Assembly: GCA_044425705.1 (NCBI GenBank)
Contig: JAWXVD010000059.1
Coordinates: 1-19,616 of the forward strand
Source of the DNA: JAWXVD01 sp044425705
GTDB taxonomy: Bacteria; Bacillota; Clostridia; Lachnospirales; Lachnospiraceae
DNA: 19,616 bases
Direction of reading: 5' to 3'
In this document: piece after piece, positions 6,174 through 15,024 of the stretch
How positions within the stretch are numbered: position 1 is the first letter of the stretch
How the letters are laid out: the number at the start of each line of letters is the position of its first letter
Made by a program: the position numbers and the translations under genes
Notes under the pieces: model-generated
What the model was told of the DNA's origin: nothing
The model's input: the letters and a program-made list of their open reading frames with translations, nothing else
Databases searched by the model: none

Positions 6174-7364
6174 ATGGCAAAGATTATAGCGGTAAATGCT
6201 GGGAGTTCTTCATTAAAGTTTTCTTTATTTGCTATGAAAGATGAAGAAGTAATTGTATCGGGGGTGATTGAACGAATCGGGTTTCAGGATTCTGTATTCA
6301 ATATGAGTACAGGAAAGGAAAAGATAAAAAATATAGTATCTATTCCAACACATAAAGAAGCGGTTGATTATTTATTAAATGCGTTAGTGGAAGAAAAAAT
6401 TGTTGACTCGTTAGAAGATATCAAAGGAGTAGGACACCGTGTAGTGCAGGGGGGAAGCAAATATAAGGAATCCGCAGTATTTGACGAAGAAGTAGCTAGC
6501 GACATCGATCAATTTAAGAAATTAGCACCGCTTCATAATCCAGCCAACTTGACAGGATATTATGCCTTCAAAGAGGCGATTCCAAATGCGGGAGCAGTGG
6601 CAGTATTCGATACGGCATTTCATCAAACGATAGAGCCAAGATGTTTTATTTATCCTATTCCCTATCATTTTTATGAAAATCATGGAATTCGTAAATATGG
6701 AGCACACGGTAGCAGTCACTATTTTGTGTCTCAGCGTGTCATTGAGTTTCTAGGAAAGCCTGCAAAATCAAAAATAATTGTGGCACATTTAGGAGCTGGC
6801 GCATCTATGTGTGCAGTAAAAGATGGGAAGTCCCATAATACATCCATGGGATTCACACCGTTATCTGGAGTGATGATGGGTACCCGTTCAGGAGATTGTG
6901 ATCCATCTGTAATTGATTATTTAACCTCCAATCTAGATATGGATATTCAAGACGTGATTCAAATGTTGAATAAAGAGTCAGGACTTTTAGGTATTTCAGG
7001 TGTATCCAGTGATTTTAGAGATGTGGAAAAAGCTGCATTAGAAGGCAATGAGCGAGCGAAATTAGCTCTTGATATTTTTTATCGTAGAATTATTGCATAT
7101 TTAGGACGATATTACGTTGCACTAGGCGGGGCAGATGCTATCGCATTTACAGCAGGTATCGGAGAGAATTCTTTTAGAGCGAGAAAAGAAATCATCGATT
7201 TGATTGCAGAGGCATTCGGCATCGTGCTAGATGAAGAAGCCAATGAATTTGGTAAAGGGGAACGTTTGATTTCTAAACCTGAATCAAAAGTAAAAATATA
7301 TGTGATTCCAACCAATGAAGAATTGGTGATAGCAAGAGATACCAAGAGATTGTTAGGGATTTAA
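6174..7364 (+). CDS. ackA: acetate kinase with altered active-site residues
   Basis: The 396-residue protein fits acetate kinase (about 400), which converts acetyl phosphate and ADP to acetate and ATP. The start is ATG 6174 with AGGGAGG 6 bases upstream; a longer TTG-started frame from 6129 lacks an RBS. Conserved parts are NAGSSSLKF (8-16), GHRVV with Arg89, LHNP with His121, FDTAFHQT with Asp146, HGSSH with His178, AHLG with His205, MGTRSGD with Arg238, AGIGENS (327-333) and PTNEE with Glu382. These match the catalytic Arg, His, Asp and Glu residues of the Methanosarcina enzyme. Deviations are Ala208 where HLGNG normally has Asn, VVQGGS in place of VVHGGE, and HGSSH in place of HGTSH. No phosphotransacetylase gene is beside it. 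It may be a second kinase with shifted substrate preference; a classic acetate kinase is still the best call. Butyrate kinase is excluded by the motif set. Confidence 0.93.
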   Translation: MAKIIAVNAGSSSLKFSLFAMKDEEVIVSGVIERIGFQDSVFNMSTGKEKIKNIVSIPTHKEAVDYLLNALVEEKIVDSLEDIKGVGHRVVQGGSKYKESAVFDEEVASDIDQFKKLAPLHNPANLTGYYAFKEAIPNAGAVAVFDTAFHQTIEPRCFIYPIPYHFYENHGIRKYGAHGSSHYFVSQRVIEFLGKPAKSKIIVAHLGAGASMCAVKDGKSHNTSMGFTPLSGVMMGTRSGDCDPSVIDYLTSNLDMDIQDVIQMLNKESGLLGISGVSSDFRDVEKAALEGNERAKLALDIFYRRIIAYLGRYYVALGGADAIAFTAGIGENSFRARKEIIDLIAEAFGIVLDEEANEFGKGERLISKPESKVKIYVIPTNEELVIARDTKRLLGI

Positions 7365-7432
7365 GGTTGCATTTTACAGCTTGCTGTGAAATATAATGAT
7401 TTAAGGGCGGTATAGAAATTAAAATATTCCAG

Positions 7433-7461
7433 TTGCTGGCTTACCCTACAAAGCGTATAAT
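7433..7461 (+). promoter_or_regulatory. predicted promoter of the iron alcohol dehydrogenase
   Basis: TTGCTG (7433-7438) and a perfect TATAAT (7456-7461) are separated by 17 bases, in the 130-base gap after ackA. The predicted start near 7468 leaves a short leader of about 27 bases with the ribosome binding site. This suggests that the dehydrogenase is transcribed separately as well as possibly by read-through from ackA. Confidence 0.5.
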
Positions 7462-7494
7462 AGTAATAGATTATATTTTATGGAGGAGAAACCA

Positions 7495-8664
7495 ATGAAC
7501 TTTAACTATTACATTCCAACAAGAATACTTTTTGGACAAGGGGTACTAAAGAAATTAGGAACACAAGATTTACCAGGGAAAACAGCATTGATTGTGACTA
7601 CCAATGGTACATCGGTAAAGAAATTTGGATATTTAGATGCTGTTACAGCACAATTAGAAGAAAAAAGAATAGCCTATTTTGTTTTTGATAAGATTTTACC
7701 AAATCCGATCAAAGATCATGTTATGGAAGGCAGTGCATTTTGTAAAGAAAATGGTGTTGATTTTGTTATCGGTTTAGGTGGCGGTAGTGCCATTGATGCA
7801 TCGAAAGCTATTGCAGTGATGGCAACAAACGAAGGCGATTATTGGGATTATGTAAGCGGTGGTAGCGGAAAAGGTATGCCTGTGCCAAACGATCCACTTC
7901 CAATCGTAGCTATTACAACTACTTCAGGAACTGGTACAGAAGCAGATCCATGGACAGTTACCACAAAAATGGAAACCAATGAAAAAATCGGTTTTGGATA
8001 TGATAAAACATTTCCAGTATTAGCGATTGTGGATCCAGAGTTAATGGTATCGGTGCCAAAACACTTGACAGCATATCAAGGATTTGATGCACTCTTTCAC
8101 AGTACAGAAGGATATCTAAATAACACAGCTTATGTGATGAGTGATATGTATGCATTACAAGCCATTACATTAATCGGAAAATCATTGGCAGCAGCAGTTG
8201 CAGATGGAACAAATATCGAAGCGCGTGGAGATGTGGCATTGGCAAACACATTATCAGGTATGGTAGAATCCACATCAGGATGTACAAGTGAACATAGCAT
8301 GGCACATGCCATTAGTGCATATCATCCTAAATTTGAACATGGTGCAGCATTAATATCTATTAGCAAAGAGTATTATGCATTTATGGCAAATTCTGGACAA
8401 TGTGAAGAACGAATGATTGCCATGGCAAAAGCGTTAGGAAAAGCAGATGCAACGAAAGGCATGGATTTTGTAGATGCTTTAGTGGAATTACAAGAAAAAT
8501 GTGATGTGGCAGATTTAGCTATGTCTTCTTACGGAATGCAATATGAGGAACTAGATAAATATGCAGTGAATGCAAGAGAAAATATGGGTGGTTTGTTTAC
8601 TGTAGATCCCGTTGAAATCGACCATCAAGCTTGCTTGGAAATTTTCCAGAAGTCATTTAAATAA
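7495..8664 (+). CDS. iron-containing (type III) alcohol dehydrogenase
   Basis: The 389-residue protein belongs to the Fe-ADH family with the usual length. Start ATG 7495 follows GGAGGAG at 6 bases; an ATG 15 bases upstream lies inside the RBS region and is less likely. The coenzyme-binding motif GGGSAIDASKAIA is at 95-107 and TTTSGTGTEAD at 141-151. Four metal ligands are visible: Asp198 and His202 in GFDALFHSTEGY, His271 in EHSMAHAISAYH, and His282 in FEHGAAL. Residues 38-39 are Gly-Thr where NAD-specific FucO-type enzymes have Asp, so NADP(H) use is possible. Such enzymes reduce aldehydes (acetaldehyde, butyraldehyde, lactaldehyde) or oxidise diols and alcohols in fermentation. Placed after ackA, it would give the cell both an acid-forming, ATP-yielding branch and a redox-balancing branch. 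The substrate cannot be told; the HSTEGY variant departs from the common HAIEAY. Confidence 0.92.
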   Translation: MNFNYYIPTRILFGQGVLKKLGTQDLPGKTALIVTTNGTSVKKFGYLDAVTAQLEEKRIAYFVFDKILPNPIKDHVMEGSAFCKENGVDFVIGLGGGSAIDASKAIAVMATNEGDYWDYVSGGSGKGMPVPNDPLPIVAITTTSGTGTEADPWTVTTKMETNEKIGFGYDKTFPVLAIVDPELMVSVPKHLTAYQGFDALFHSTEGYLNNTAYVMSDMYALQAITLIGKSLAAAVADGTNIEARGDVALANTLSGMVESTSGCTSEHSMAHAISAYHPKFEHGAALISISKEYYAFMANSGQCEERMIAMAKALGKADATKGMDFVDALVELQEKCDVADLAMSSYGMQYEELDKYAVNARENMGGLFTVDPVEIDHQACLEIFQKSFK

Positions 8665-8676
8665 TTAGTAAAAACA

Positions 8677-8735
8677 AAAAATATACTATTTCTTTAGCAA
8701 CGAAACAGCCTGTTGGTGAGAAATAGTATATTTTT
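8677..8735. terminator. bidirectional terminator between convergent genes
   Basis: A perfect 17-base stem joins 8677-8693 (AAAAATATACTATTTCT) and 8719-8735. The loop holds a smaller CAAC/GTTG pairing. The stem ends in T-runs in both directions, so it can stop the alcohol dehydrogenase on the plus strand and the UroD-like gene on the minus strand. Confidence 0.78.
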
Positions 8736-8781
8736 ATGTTATTTTTTGATAATCATAGCTTATCTTTTATAGAATATTATT

Positions 8782-8811
8782 ACTAGCTAGAAAATAAAAT
8801 TATAAGCTAGT
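8782..8811 (-). repeat. inverted repeat next to the UroD-like stop codon
   Basis: ACTAGCT (8782-8788) and AGCTAGT (8805-8811) flank a 16-base AT-rich loop immediately after the minus-strand stop codon. There is no good T-run, so it may stabilise the mRNA end or be chance; the real terminator is the longer hairpin further on. Confidence 0.35.
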
Positions 8812-9843
8812 CTAATCAAAGAAATATTTATCTTGATTTTGGAATACTTCAATCATAGCTAAGATGTTTTCAGGTGGTACGTCAAATGCTAACGCATGTG
8901 TTGGAGCAATAATATATCCACCATCTTTATGTAATTGTTTGTACATCTTTATGATTTCTTCTTTTACTTCTTCTGGTGATACGAATGGTAAACATTGTTG
9001 AGTAGAAACACCACCCCAGAAGCAAAGTTTGTCGCCATATAATTTTTTCATTTCCACTACATCATATACTTCAGGTTGGAATGTTTGATATACATCAAGT
9101 CCGATTTCGATTAAATCTGGAAATAATTCATGGCAGTCACCGCATGAATGTTGCATAACATACAAGCCTTTTTCTTTTACTTTGGCATATAAACGAGCCA
9201 TTTGAGGTTTGATGTAATGTCTCCAGTGTTCAAGACCCATAATTAAACCTTTTTGTTGCCCCCAGTCATCACCGAAGTAAATGCCATCAAAATCATATTC
9301 TAAAGCGATATCAAGTAGGTGGCAGTAGTAATCACCGACTTTTTGGAAATATTCCTCAGTTTCTTCAGGACAGGTAATCATATTACAAAGAATATTTTCC
9401 ATGCCGCACATTGACCATGAACGTTCGAACATTAAAAATCCAAATCCATACATAATAAATCGGTCATCAGCTACCTTGTCTTTTGTTAATTCTTCACATT
9501 CTGCGCGAAGTCTCGCTTCGTCTGGAGTAGGAAATACATAATCTGATTCTTCTAAATCTTCGATTAAATTCTCTTCTGGAAGTCCGATATCTTTGTCGGC
9601 ACCATTTCTGTTCCATACAACACCAAACTCATCTTTAAAATATCCAGGTTGATCAGGTAACTCTGTTGGCCAGCCCCAATATTGTTTGTAGTGTAGATAT
9701 TCTCCTATTTTTGATTCAATATCAGGATCTCCAGTATGAGCAATTAATGCTTCCAATGCTTGTTCTGTGAAATCCATATGATATGGCATAGGATTTGTTT
9801 CTCTGTGATTCAACATTTCGATTACAATTTCTCTTCTTGTCAT
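8812..9843 (-). CDS. uroporphyrinogen decarboxylase/MtaA superfamily protein
   Basis: The 343-residue protein has the UroD fold signature used by MtaA/CmuA-type methyltransferases. A glycine-rich barrel strand region reads DFDGIYFGDDWGQQKGLIMG, followed by the HxC zinc motif in MQHSCGDC (His232, Cys234). The C-terminus reads GGYIIAPTHALAFDVPPENILAMIEVF. Classical MtaA enzymes use His-x-Cys plus a late Cys to bind zinc and methylate coenzyme M; here the late position reads APTH, so a His may replace it. True HemE is unlikely because its N-terminal RxPVWxMRQAGR signature is absent. Members of this subgroup are common in anaerobes, sometimes next to corrinoid proteins; none is encoded nearby. 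Start ATG 9843-9841 follows GGGGG at 6 bases. The gene is divergent from a PocR-AraC regulator, which may control it. The methyl donor, acceptor and reaction are unknown. Confidence 0.85.
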   Translation of the reverse strand: MTRREIVIEMLNHRETNPMPYHMDFTEQALEALIAHTGDPDIESKIGEYLHYKQYWGWPTELPDQPGYFKDEFGVVWNRNGADKDIGLPEENLIEDLEESDYVFPTPDEARLRAECEELTKDKVADDRFIMYGFGFLMFERSWSMCGMENILCNMITCPEETEEYFQKVGDYYCHLLDIALEYDFDGIYFGDDWGQQKGLIMGLEHWRHYIKPQMARLYAKVKEKGLYVMQHSCGDCHELFPDLIEIGLDVYQTFQPEVYDVVEMKKLYGDKLCFWGGVSTQQCLPFVSPEEVKEEIIKMYKQLHKDGGYIIAPTHALAFDVPPENILAMIEVFQNQDKYFFD

Positions 9844-10003
9844 GATATACCCCCGTATCGTGAATTAATAGTGAACTGCTACAGTTAAAAACTAGTATTC
9901 TTTTCTTAGTTATTGCTTGTATTATAACATTAAATTTGATAGTATTATAGGGAATAAAAGATTGAAAATAGAAAAATTGTTCACTTTTTTAAAAGGATGG
10001 TGG

Positions 10004-10855
10004 ATGAAGATGAATTTAAATTATAATTTAATGGAAACACAAAAACTATTATTTGATTTTTATAATTTAACAAAATGCAGAATTGGTATTTTTGATAGGA
10101 ATTTTCATGAAGTTATGGCATACCCAGATCGTTTATCGGCTTTTTGTAAAAGGATTCGCAATCATGATGAATTGAATGAAATTTGCAAAGGATGTGATTA
10201 TAAAGCCTTTAGTCGATGCAAAAAAGAAAAGCAGATGATTACCTATCAATGTCACATGGGATTGACGGAAATGATAGCGCCTATTCAAGCAAATAATCAA
10301 ATTATAGGATACTTGATGGCTGGACAAATTTTAGAAGAGGAGCAATTTGCGGAAAAATGGGAAGAGGTACTGCAACAATTGCAGCAATATCCTGTTGATT
10401 TTTTACAATTGGAAGTAGACTATAAGAATAGGAGTAAATTAAAGCAAGAAAAAATGCAGTCTGTGGTTAATTTAGTAAATATATACGCTAGTTATATTGC
10501 ACAATCAGAATTGATTTCTGTTCCAGAACATTCTCTTTCTTATAAAATCGATCATTATATTTTAAATCATTTGCAGGAGGAGCTGGATGTATATACATTA
10601 TGCCAAGCCTTCGGCTTCTGTAAAACAACATTTTATAAAGTAACGAATGAATTGTTTGGTGTCAGTATTATCAAACATGTGAGACAATTACGTGTCCAAG
10701 CAGCCAAGAATCTCCTTGCAACAACTGATGCTTCTATTGCTGAAATTGCTGAAGAGGTAGGGATTATGGATTATAATTATTTCACGAAAATATTTAAGCA
10801 AGAGACAAAATGTACACCAAGAGAGTTCCGAAAAAATAATATATTGAGTGTGTAG
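10004..10855 (+). CDS. AraC-family regulator with PocR sensor domain
   Basis: The protein has 283 residues. Residues 10-170 form a PocR-type sensor domain with conserved cysteines at 61, 64, 72 and 83 (CKGC, RC, YQCHMGLTE) and the following IAPIQANNQIIGYLMAGQIL. Residues 180-277 form an AraC double helix-turn-helix (LDVYTLCQAFGFCKTTFYKVTNELFG and ASIAEIAEEVGIMDYNYFTKIFK), ending in the usual TPREFRK. PocR domains are thought to sense small compounds; the cysteine cluster might bind a metal. The start chosen is ATG 10004, with AAGGA and GGTGG just upstream; a second ATG at 10010 is equally possible, and the TTG extension from 9917 is unlikely. The gene is divergent from the UroD-like gene and 123 bases upstream of the alpha-mannosidase, so both are natural targets. 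No terminator follows, so it may be co-transcribed with the mannosidase. Confidence 0.9.
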   Translation: MKMNLNYNLMETQKLLFDFYNLTKCRIGIFDRNFHEVMAYPDRLSAFCKRIRNHDELNEICKGCDYKAFSRCKKEKQMITYQCHMGLTEMIAPIQANNQIIGYLMAGQILEEEQFAEKWEEVLQQLQQYPVDFLQLEVDYKNRSKLKQEKMQSVVNLVNIYASYIAQSELISVPEHSLSYKIDHYILNHLQEELDVYTLCQAFGFCKTTFYKVTNELFGVSIIKHVRQLRVQAAKNLLATTDASIAEIAEEVGIMDYNYFTKIFKQETKCTPREFRKNNILSV

Positions 10856-10978
10856 TATTTTTAAAAGGAAGGCACATGGAAAGAGGAAAAACAAATGAAT
10901 TAGTTTCAGATTAAAATGTCAAAAAAGCAATTTATAAAGAAACTAGTCAGAAAAATAATTACATAGGGGGTATTGGAG

Positions 10979-13900
10979 ATGTTGTTTTTAAAAGAGAGAG
11001 TTGGTAAGTTGATAGAAGAGCTAGAATCTTTGATTTATCGTGATTCATTAGTGGTAGAAGATTATAAATATATAAAAACAACGGAAAAACTGCGAAATGT
11101 GTACCATATGGATTCTGACAATTGGGAAACATGGGATAAGGCACAATTATGGGGTGGACATAGGGAATATTACCAGTTTGAAACAGAAATCATCATTCCA
11201 GAAAAATTCCAAGGAGAATGTGTAGTATATGAGCTAAAGACAGGGCGTGAAGGGCAATGGGATGCAACGAATCCTCAATTTACCATCTTTGTTAATGGAA
11301 CAAGAAGGCAAGGATTAGATATTAATCATAGAGAACTTGTGCTCACCAAAGATGCAAAAGCAGGTGAAAAGTATCATATTGTATTATCTGCATTTACTGG
11401 AGATCAAAACTTTGCATTGCAGTTAGATTCTTCTATCAAAGTATTAGATCATAAGACTGAAAAATATTTTTATGATATTTCAGTGCCTTTTCAGGTGGCT
11501 TCACTACTTCCAGATACAGAACACGCATATATTATGATTATTCAAGCTTTGAATGAATCTTTAAATCGATTGGATTTAAGAAAGGTGTACTCTATACTCT
11601 ATTATGAAAGTTTAGAAAAAGCACAATCTTACATCACAAATGAATTTTATGAAAAGCTTTGTGGTGATAGTATAGAGACAGTATATTGTGTGGGACATAC
11701 ACATATTGATGTTGCATGGTTATGGTCATTACTTGTGACGGAAGACAAGGCGGTAAGAAGTTTTTCTACTGTTCTTGAATTAATGAGCCAGTATCCAGAA
11801 TATCAGTTTATGTCTAGTCAGCCACAGCTTTATAAGTATGTACAAAAGAATGCACCAGATGTATATGAAAAGATAAAAGAGAAAATCAAAGAAAATAGAT
11901 GGCAAGCAGAAGGTGGAATGTTTTTAGAAGCTGACTGTAATCTTTCTTCTGGGGAATCCTTGGTGCGTCAGTTTTTATATGGAATCAATTTTTTTAAAAA
12001 AGAGTTCGGTGTAGAGAATGAAATTCTTTGGTTGCCAGATGTATTTGGATATTCAGCAGCATTGCCACAGATTATGAAAAAATGTAAGATTCAATATTTT
12101 ATGACTACAAAAATTAGTTGGAATGAAATGAATAAATTGCCATATGACACGTTTATGTGGGAAGGTATTGATGGTACAAAAATACTGACACATTTTAGTC
12201 CTGCTAGAGATTACCAGAAACCTACTGTTGGCGCTACTAAAACAGAACATTTTACAACATACAATGCTTTTATTAACCCATCTCAGGTAAAAGGAGCATG
12301 GGAAAGATACAGTCAAAAAGAGTTGAATCAAGAAGTGATGATTAGTTATGGGTATGGTGATGGTGGTGGCGGTCCTACAAAGGAAATGCTAGAAAACCAA
12401 AAACGTTTGGCTTATGGGATACCGGGTTGTCCTAAAACTAAAATGAGCAATCCACGTGAATTTTTTCACATTTTAGAAGATAAGGTTAAAGGAAGTAAAT
12501 ATCTGCCAGATTGGTCAGGGGAATTATATTTGGAATACCATAGAGGTACATATACTTCTATGTCTAGAAATAAAAAATACAATCGACAATCTGAGTTTAT
12601 GGCACAAAATCTAGAAACTTATGGGACTATGGCACAGATATGGTTGCATAAGGGGTATCCTAAAGAAGAACTTGCAGAAATATGGGAAGTGATTTTACGA
12701 AATCAATTTCACGATATTCTACCAGGTAGCTCTATTAAAGAAGTATATGATGATTCTAAGATAGAATATGAAAGGATTAAGAAACAAGGAATCACTTTAA
12801 TCAATGAGCAAGTGCAGACATTAGTTGCTAGTATTGACACCAATAGGGGAGCTATTGTAGTGTGTAATCCAAATGGTTTACAGTTAGATGGCATTGTTGA
12901 AGTTTCATTAGAAAGCATAGATACCATTGAGGAATCGATTTACATTACTGATGGAATTGTAGTGACAACTATGCAAAAACTAGAGAACGGACATTATATA
13001 TTTACAGCTATGGGTGTACCATCCAAAGGGTATAAAACATATCATATTACACAGGAACCGATAGCAAGCACTGGGAATATGCGTGTCAGTGAAAGAGTTT
13101 TAGAAAATAATTGTATCAAGGTAGTGTTGGATGAATTTGGACACATGGTATCTATCTATGATAAGAAAGTGCAAAGAGAAGTATTACCGGAAAATCAATG
13201 TGGAAATATTCTTATGACCTATGAAGATAAACCTCATAATTACGATGCATGGGATTTGAATAATTACTATACAGAAAAAAGTTGGGAAATTACAGATGTA
13301 GATATTCTTGAAGTGGTAGAGAGCGGCCCAGTTAGGGGAACTGTTAAAATTGGAAGAAAGTACTTAGATTCGTACATTGAACAGTATATTTCAATTATGG
13401 AGAATAGTTCGGAAATTTTAATTCGTAATGAGATTGATTGGAAAGAAAAACAGATTTTTATGAAGACATTATTTCCAGTTGATGTGCATACAGATGAAGC
13501 CACGTTTGATATACAATATGGTAATGTAAAGAGGAAAACACATTATAATACATCTTGGGATCAAGCAAGATTTGAAGTGTGTATGCATAAATGGGTTGAT
13601 ATTTCAGAGGATGATTATGGTGTCAGTTTAATTAATGATTGTAAATACGGATGCAGTGTGCATAATGGTGTGATAGGCCTATCTATGTTGAAAAGTGGCA
13701 TTTATCCTAATCCAGAAGCTGACAAAGAACATCATAGTTTTCAATTTTCAATTTTTCCTCATGAAGGAGATTGGAAAAAAGCAGGCACTGTTTCAAAAGC
13801 TTACGCAATGAATAATCCTTTCAAGGCAAGCAGAAAAGAGAATGAAATTGGAACGTTACCATCAAAGGCTTCTTTCATCTCTAGTAACTGCAAAAATGTG

Positions 13901-14131
13901 GTGATAGAAGTTGTGAAACAAGCAGAAGAGTCGGATGATGTTGTGGTACGGATGTACGAATATTATAATCGCAGAACAATAGTTAGGTTATCATTTGGGA
14001 TGGAGATAAAAGAAATTGTTGTTTGCAACATGCTAGAAGAAGTATTAGCTCCCCTTGAGATCGTGGAGAATCAAGTCATCATGACTGTGAAACCTTATGA
14101 AATTATAACTTTAAAAATAAAAATGAAATAA
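10979..14131 (+). CDS. GH38 alpha-mannosidase
   Basis: The 1050-residue protein is a full-length glycoside hydrolase family 38 enzyme of the bacterial cytoplasmic type. The N-terminal 230 residues are a beta-rich domain. The catalytic domain opens with VGHTHIDVAWLWSL (His242 and Asp244 bind the metal) and contains WLPDVFGYSAALPQI with the nucleophile Asp354. The helical middle domain carries GELYLEYHRGTYTSMSRNKKYNRQSE followed by FHDILPGSSIKEVYDD. The C-terminal beta domain follows, with HSFQFSIFPHEGDW near residue 920. There is no signal peptide, so the substrate must be imported as small mannosides. ATG 10979 is the start (AGGGGG 10 bases and GGAG directly upstream); the in-frame TTG two codons earlier is less likely. 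The PocR-AraC gene upstream and the YczE-type membrane protein downstream may belong to the same unit. No sugar transporter is in the window. Confidence 0.95.
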   Translation: MLFLKERVGKLIEELESLIYRDSLVVEDYKYIKTTEKLRNVYHMDSDNWETWDKAQLWGGHREYYQFETEIIIPEKFQGECVVYELKTGREGQWDATNPQFTIFVNGTRRQGLDINHRELVLTKDAKAGEKYHIVLSAFTGDQNFALQLDSSIKVLDHKTEKYFYDISVPFQVASLLPDTEHAYIMIIQALNESLNRLDLRKVYSILYYESLEKAQSYITNEFYEKLCGDSIETVYCVGHTHIDVAWLWSLLVTEDKAVRSFSTVLELMSQYPEYQFMSSQPQLYKYVQKNAPDVYEKIKEKIKENRWQAEGGMFLEADCNLSSGESLVRQFLYGINFFKKEFGVENEILWLPDVFGYSAALPQIMKKCKIQYFMTTKISWNEMNKLPYDTFMWEGIDGTKILTHFSPARDYQKPTVGATKTEHFTTYNAFINPSQVKGAWERYSQKELNQEVMISYGYGDGGGGPTKEMLENQKRLAYGIPGCPKTKMSNPREFFHILEDKVKGSKYLPDWSGELYLEYHRGTYTSMSRNKKYNRQSEFMAQNLETYGTMAQIWLHKGYPKEELAEIWEVILRNQFHDILPGSSIKEVYDDSKIEYERIKKQGITLINEQVQTLVASIDTNRGAIVVCNPNGLQLDGIVEVSLESIDTIEESIYITDGIVVTTMQKLENGHYIFTAMGVPSKGYKTYHITQEPIASTGNMRVSERVLENNCIKVVLDEFGHMVSIYDKKVQREVLPENQCGNILMTYEDKPHNYDAWDLNNYYTEKSWEITDVDILEVVESGPVRGTVKIGRKYLDSYIEQYISIMENSSEILIRNEIDWKEKQIFMKTLFPVDVHTDEATFDIQYGNVKRKTHYNTSWDQARFEVCMHKWVDISEDDYGVSLINDCKYGCSVHNGVIGLSMLKSGIYPNPEADKEHHSFQFSIFPHEGDWKKAGTVSKAYAMNNPFKASRKENEIGTLPSKASFISSNCKNVVIEVVKQAEESDDVVVRMYEYYNRRTIVRLSFGMEIKEIVVCNMLEEVLAPLEIVENQVIMTVKPYEIITLKIKMK

Positions 14132-14152
14132 TAGAGACAAATAAAAACCATT

Positions 14153-14180
14153 TCTACTAGCAAGATGTATTGTTAGTAGA
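14153..14180 (+). repeat. hairpin between alpha-mannosidase and YczE genes
   Basis: CTACTAGCAA (14154-14163) pairs with TTGTTAGTAG (14170-14179) with one G-T wobble and a 6-base loop; T14153 and A14180 extend it by one pair. No T-run follows, so it is not a standard terminator. It could be a processing site or partial attenuator between two cistrons. Confidence 0.4.
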
Positions 14181-14234
14181 TAACGGTGAAATTGATAAAT
14201 CATTTACATAAAGCATATCAGAAACGAGGGGAAA

Positions 14235-14888
14235 ATGAACACATTTCAATTTAAAATTACAAAGAAGCAATTTATGATATCATTAATCGGAAATATTATT
14301 TTAGGGATTGGAATTGCGGTATTACGTGTTTCAAGTATGGGAAATGATCCGTATACAGCCATGAATATGTCAATTTCTAATTTGTTGCCCATTGGTTTAG
14401 GAACCTATCAAGTGATTTTTAATTGTTCCATTATAGCAATTCAATTGAAATTTGGTAAAAATTATTTTGGGATTGGAACCGTGATTAATATGTTTCTTTT
14501 GGGATATATCGTAGAGTATTCGATACCAGTGATAGAATTATTAGTAGGAGTAGAGGGTAGTCATGGATTTATAGGTAAATTATTGATTATGCTAGTGGCA
14601 GTATTATTAGTAGCTTTTGGTATTGCGGTGTATCAAGAGGCCAATGGAGGTGTATCTCCATATGATTATCTTTCATTAGGGATGACAGATAGAGGAAAAT
14701 TTCCATATTTTGTGAATCGTATGACTACAGATGGCATTTGTGTCATTATCGCATTATTACCTTGGATATTTGGCGCAGCTATATTTTCAGAGTGCCATAT
14801 TGGCATAGGAACGATTGTCAGTGCATTTTGTTTTGGACCGTTGGTGGATTTGTTTAGTAGAACTGTTGTAAGAAAAATTATCAAATAG
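14235..14888 (+). CDS. YczE/YitT-type integral membrane protein
   Basis: The 217-residue protein is an inner-membrane protein with about five hydrophobic segments (near residues 11-30, 45-72, 76-100, 115-133, 160-185, with a further one at the end). Two family hallmarks occur as a repeat: ISSxGxDPYT-like VSSMGNDPYTAMNMSISNLLPIGLGTYQ near 32-59, and GGVSPYDYLSLGMTD near 138-152. This places it with the YczE/YyaS/YitT group (DUF6198, COG2364), whose function is not established. Start ATG 14235 has GAGGGG 3 bases upstream. It lies 103 bases after the mannosidase in the same direction. Any link to sugar uptake is speculative; it is not a recognisable sugar transporter. Confidence 0.85.
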   Translation: MNTFQFKITKKQFMISLIGNIILGIGIAVLRVSSMGNDPYTAMNMSISNLLPIGLGTYQVIFNCSIIAIQLKFGKNYFGIGTVINMFLLGYIVEYSIPVIELLVGVEGSHGFIGKLLIMLVAVLLVAFGIAVYQEANGGVSPYDYLSLGMTDRGKFPYFVNRMTTDGICVIIALLPWIFGAAIFSECHIGIGTIVSAFCFGPLVDLFSRTVVRKIIK

Positions 14889-14989
14889 GGTAAAAGTAAA
14901 TGTAGATGTATTAATTTATGATTATTTATCATTGTAAGTGGGGGAATATGGGTCAAATTATTGTAACAGCATCAAGCAGAATTTTACTC

Positions 14990-15018
14990 TTGACAACAAA
15001 ACAATTCTGTGCTTTAAT
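14990..15018 (+). promoter_or_regulatory. sigma-A promoter of the trp operon
   Basis: A perfect TTGACA (14990-14995) is followed after exactly 17 bases by TTTAAT (15013-15018). Transcription would start near 15025, directly before the T-box leader. This is the strongest promoter match in the window. The 100 bases between the YczE stop and this promoter hold nothing else I can identify, and no clear terminator. Confidence 0.75.
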
Positions 15019-15024
15019 GTATTA

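Noticed and set aside
8812..9843. True uroporphyrinogen decarboxylase (hemE)
   Set aside because: The N-terminal HemE signature with conserved arginines is missing, a zinc HxC motif is present, and no heme genes are nearby.
9917..10003. N-terminal extension of the PocR-AraC regulator
   Set aside because: It begins with TTG, has no RBS, and encodes non-conserved residues in the intergenic promoter region.
10876..10966. Two tiny frames (12 and 16 codons) before the alpha-mannosidase
   Set aside because: The first (ATG 10876) has a fair RBS but only 12 codons; the second (ATG 10916) has none. No conservation can be judged, so I treat both as chance.
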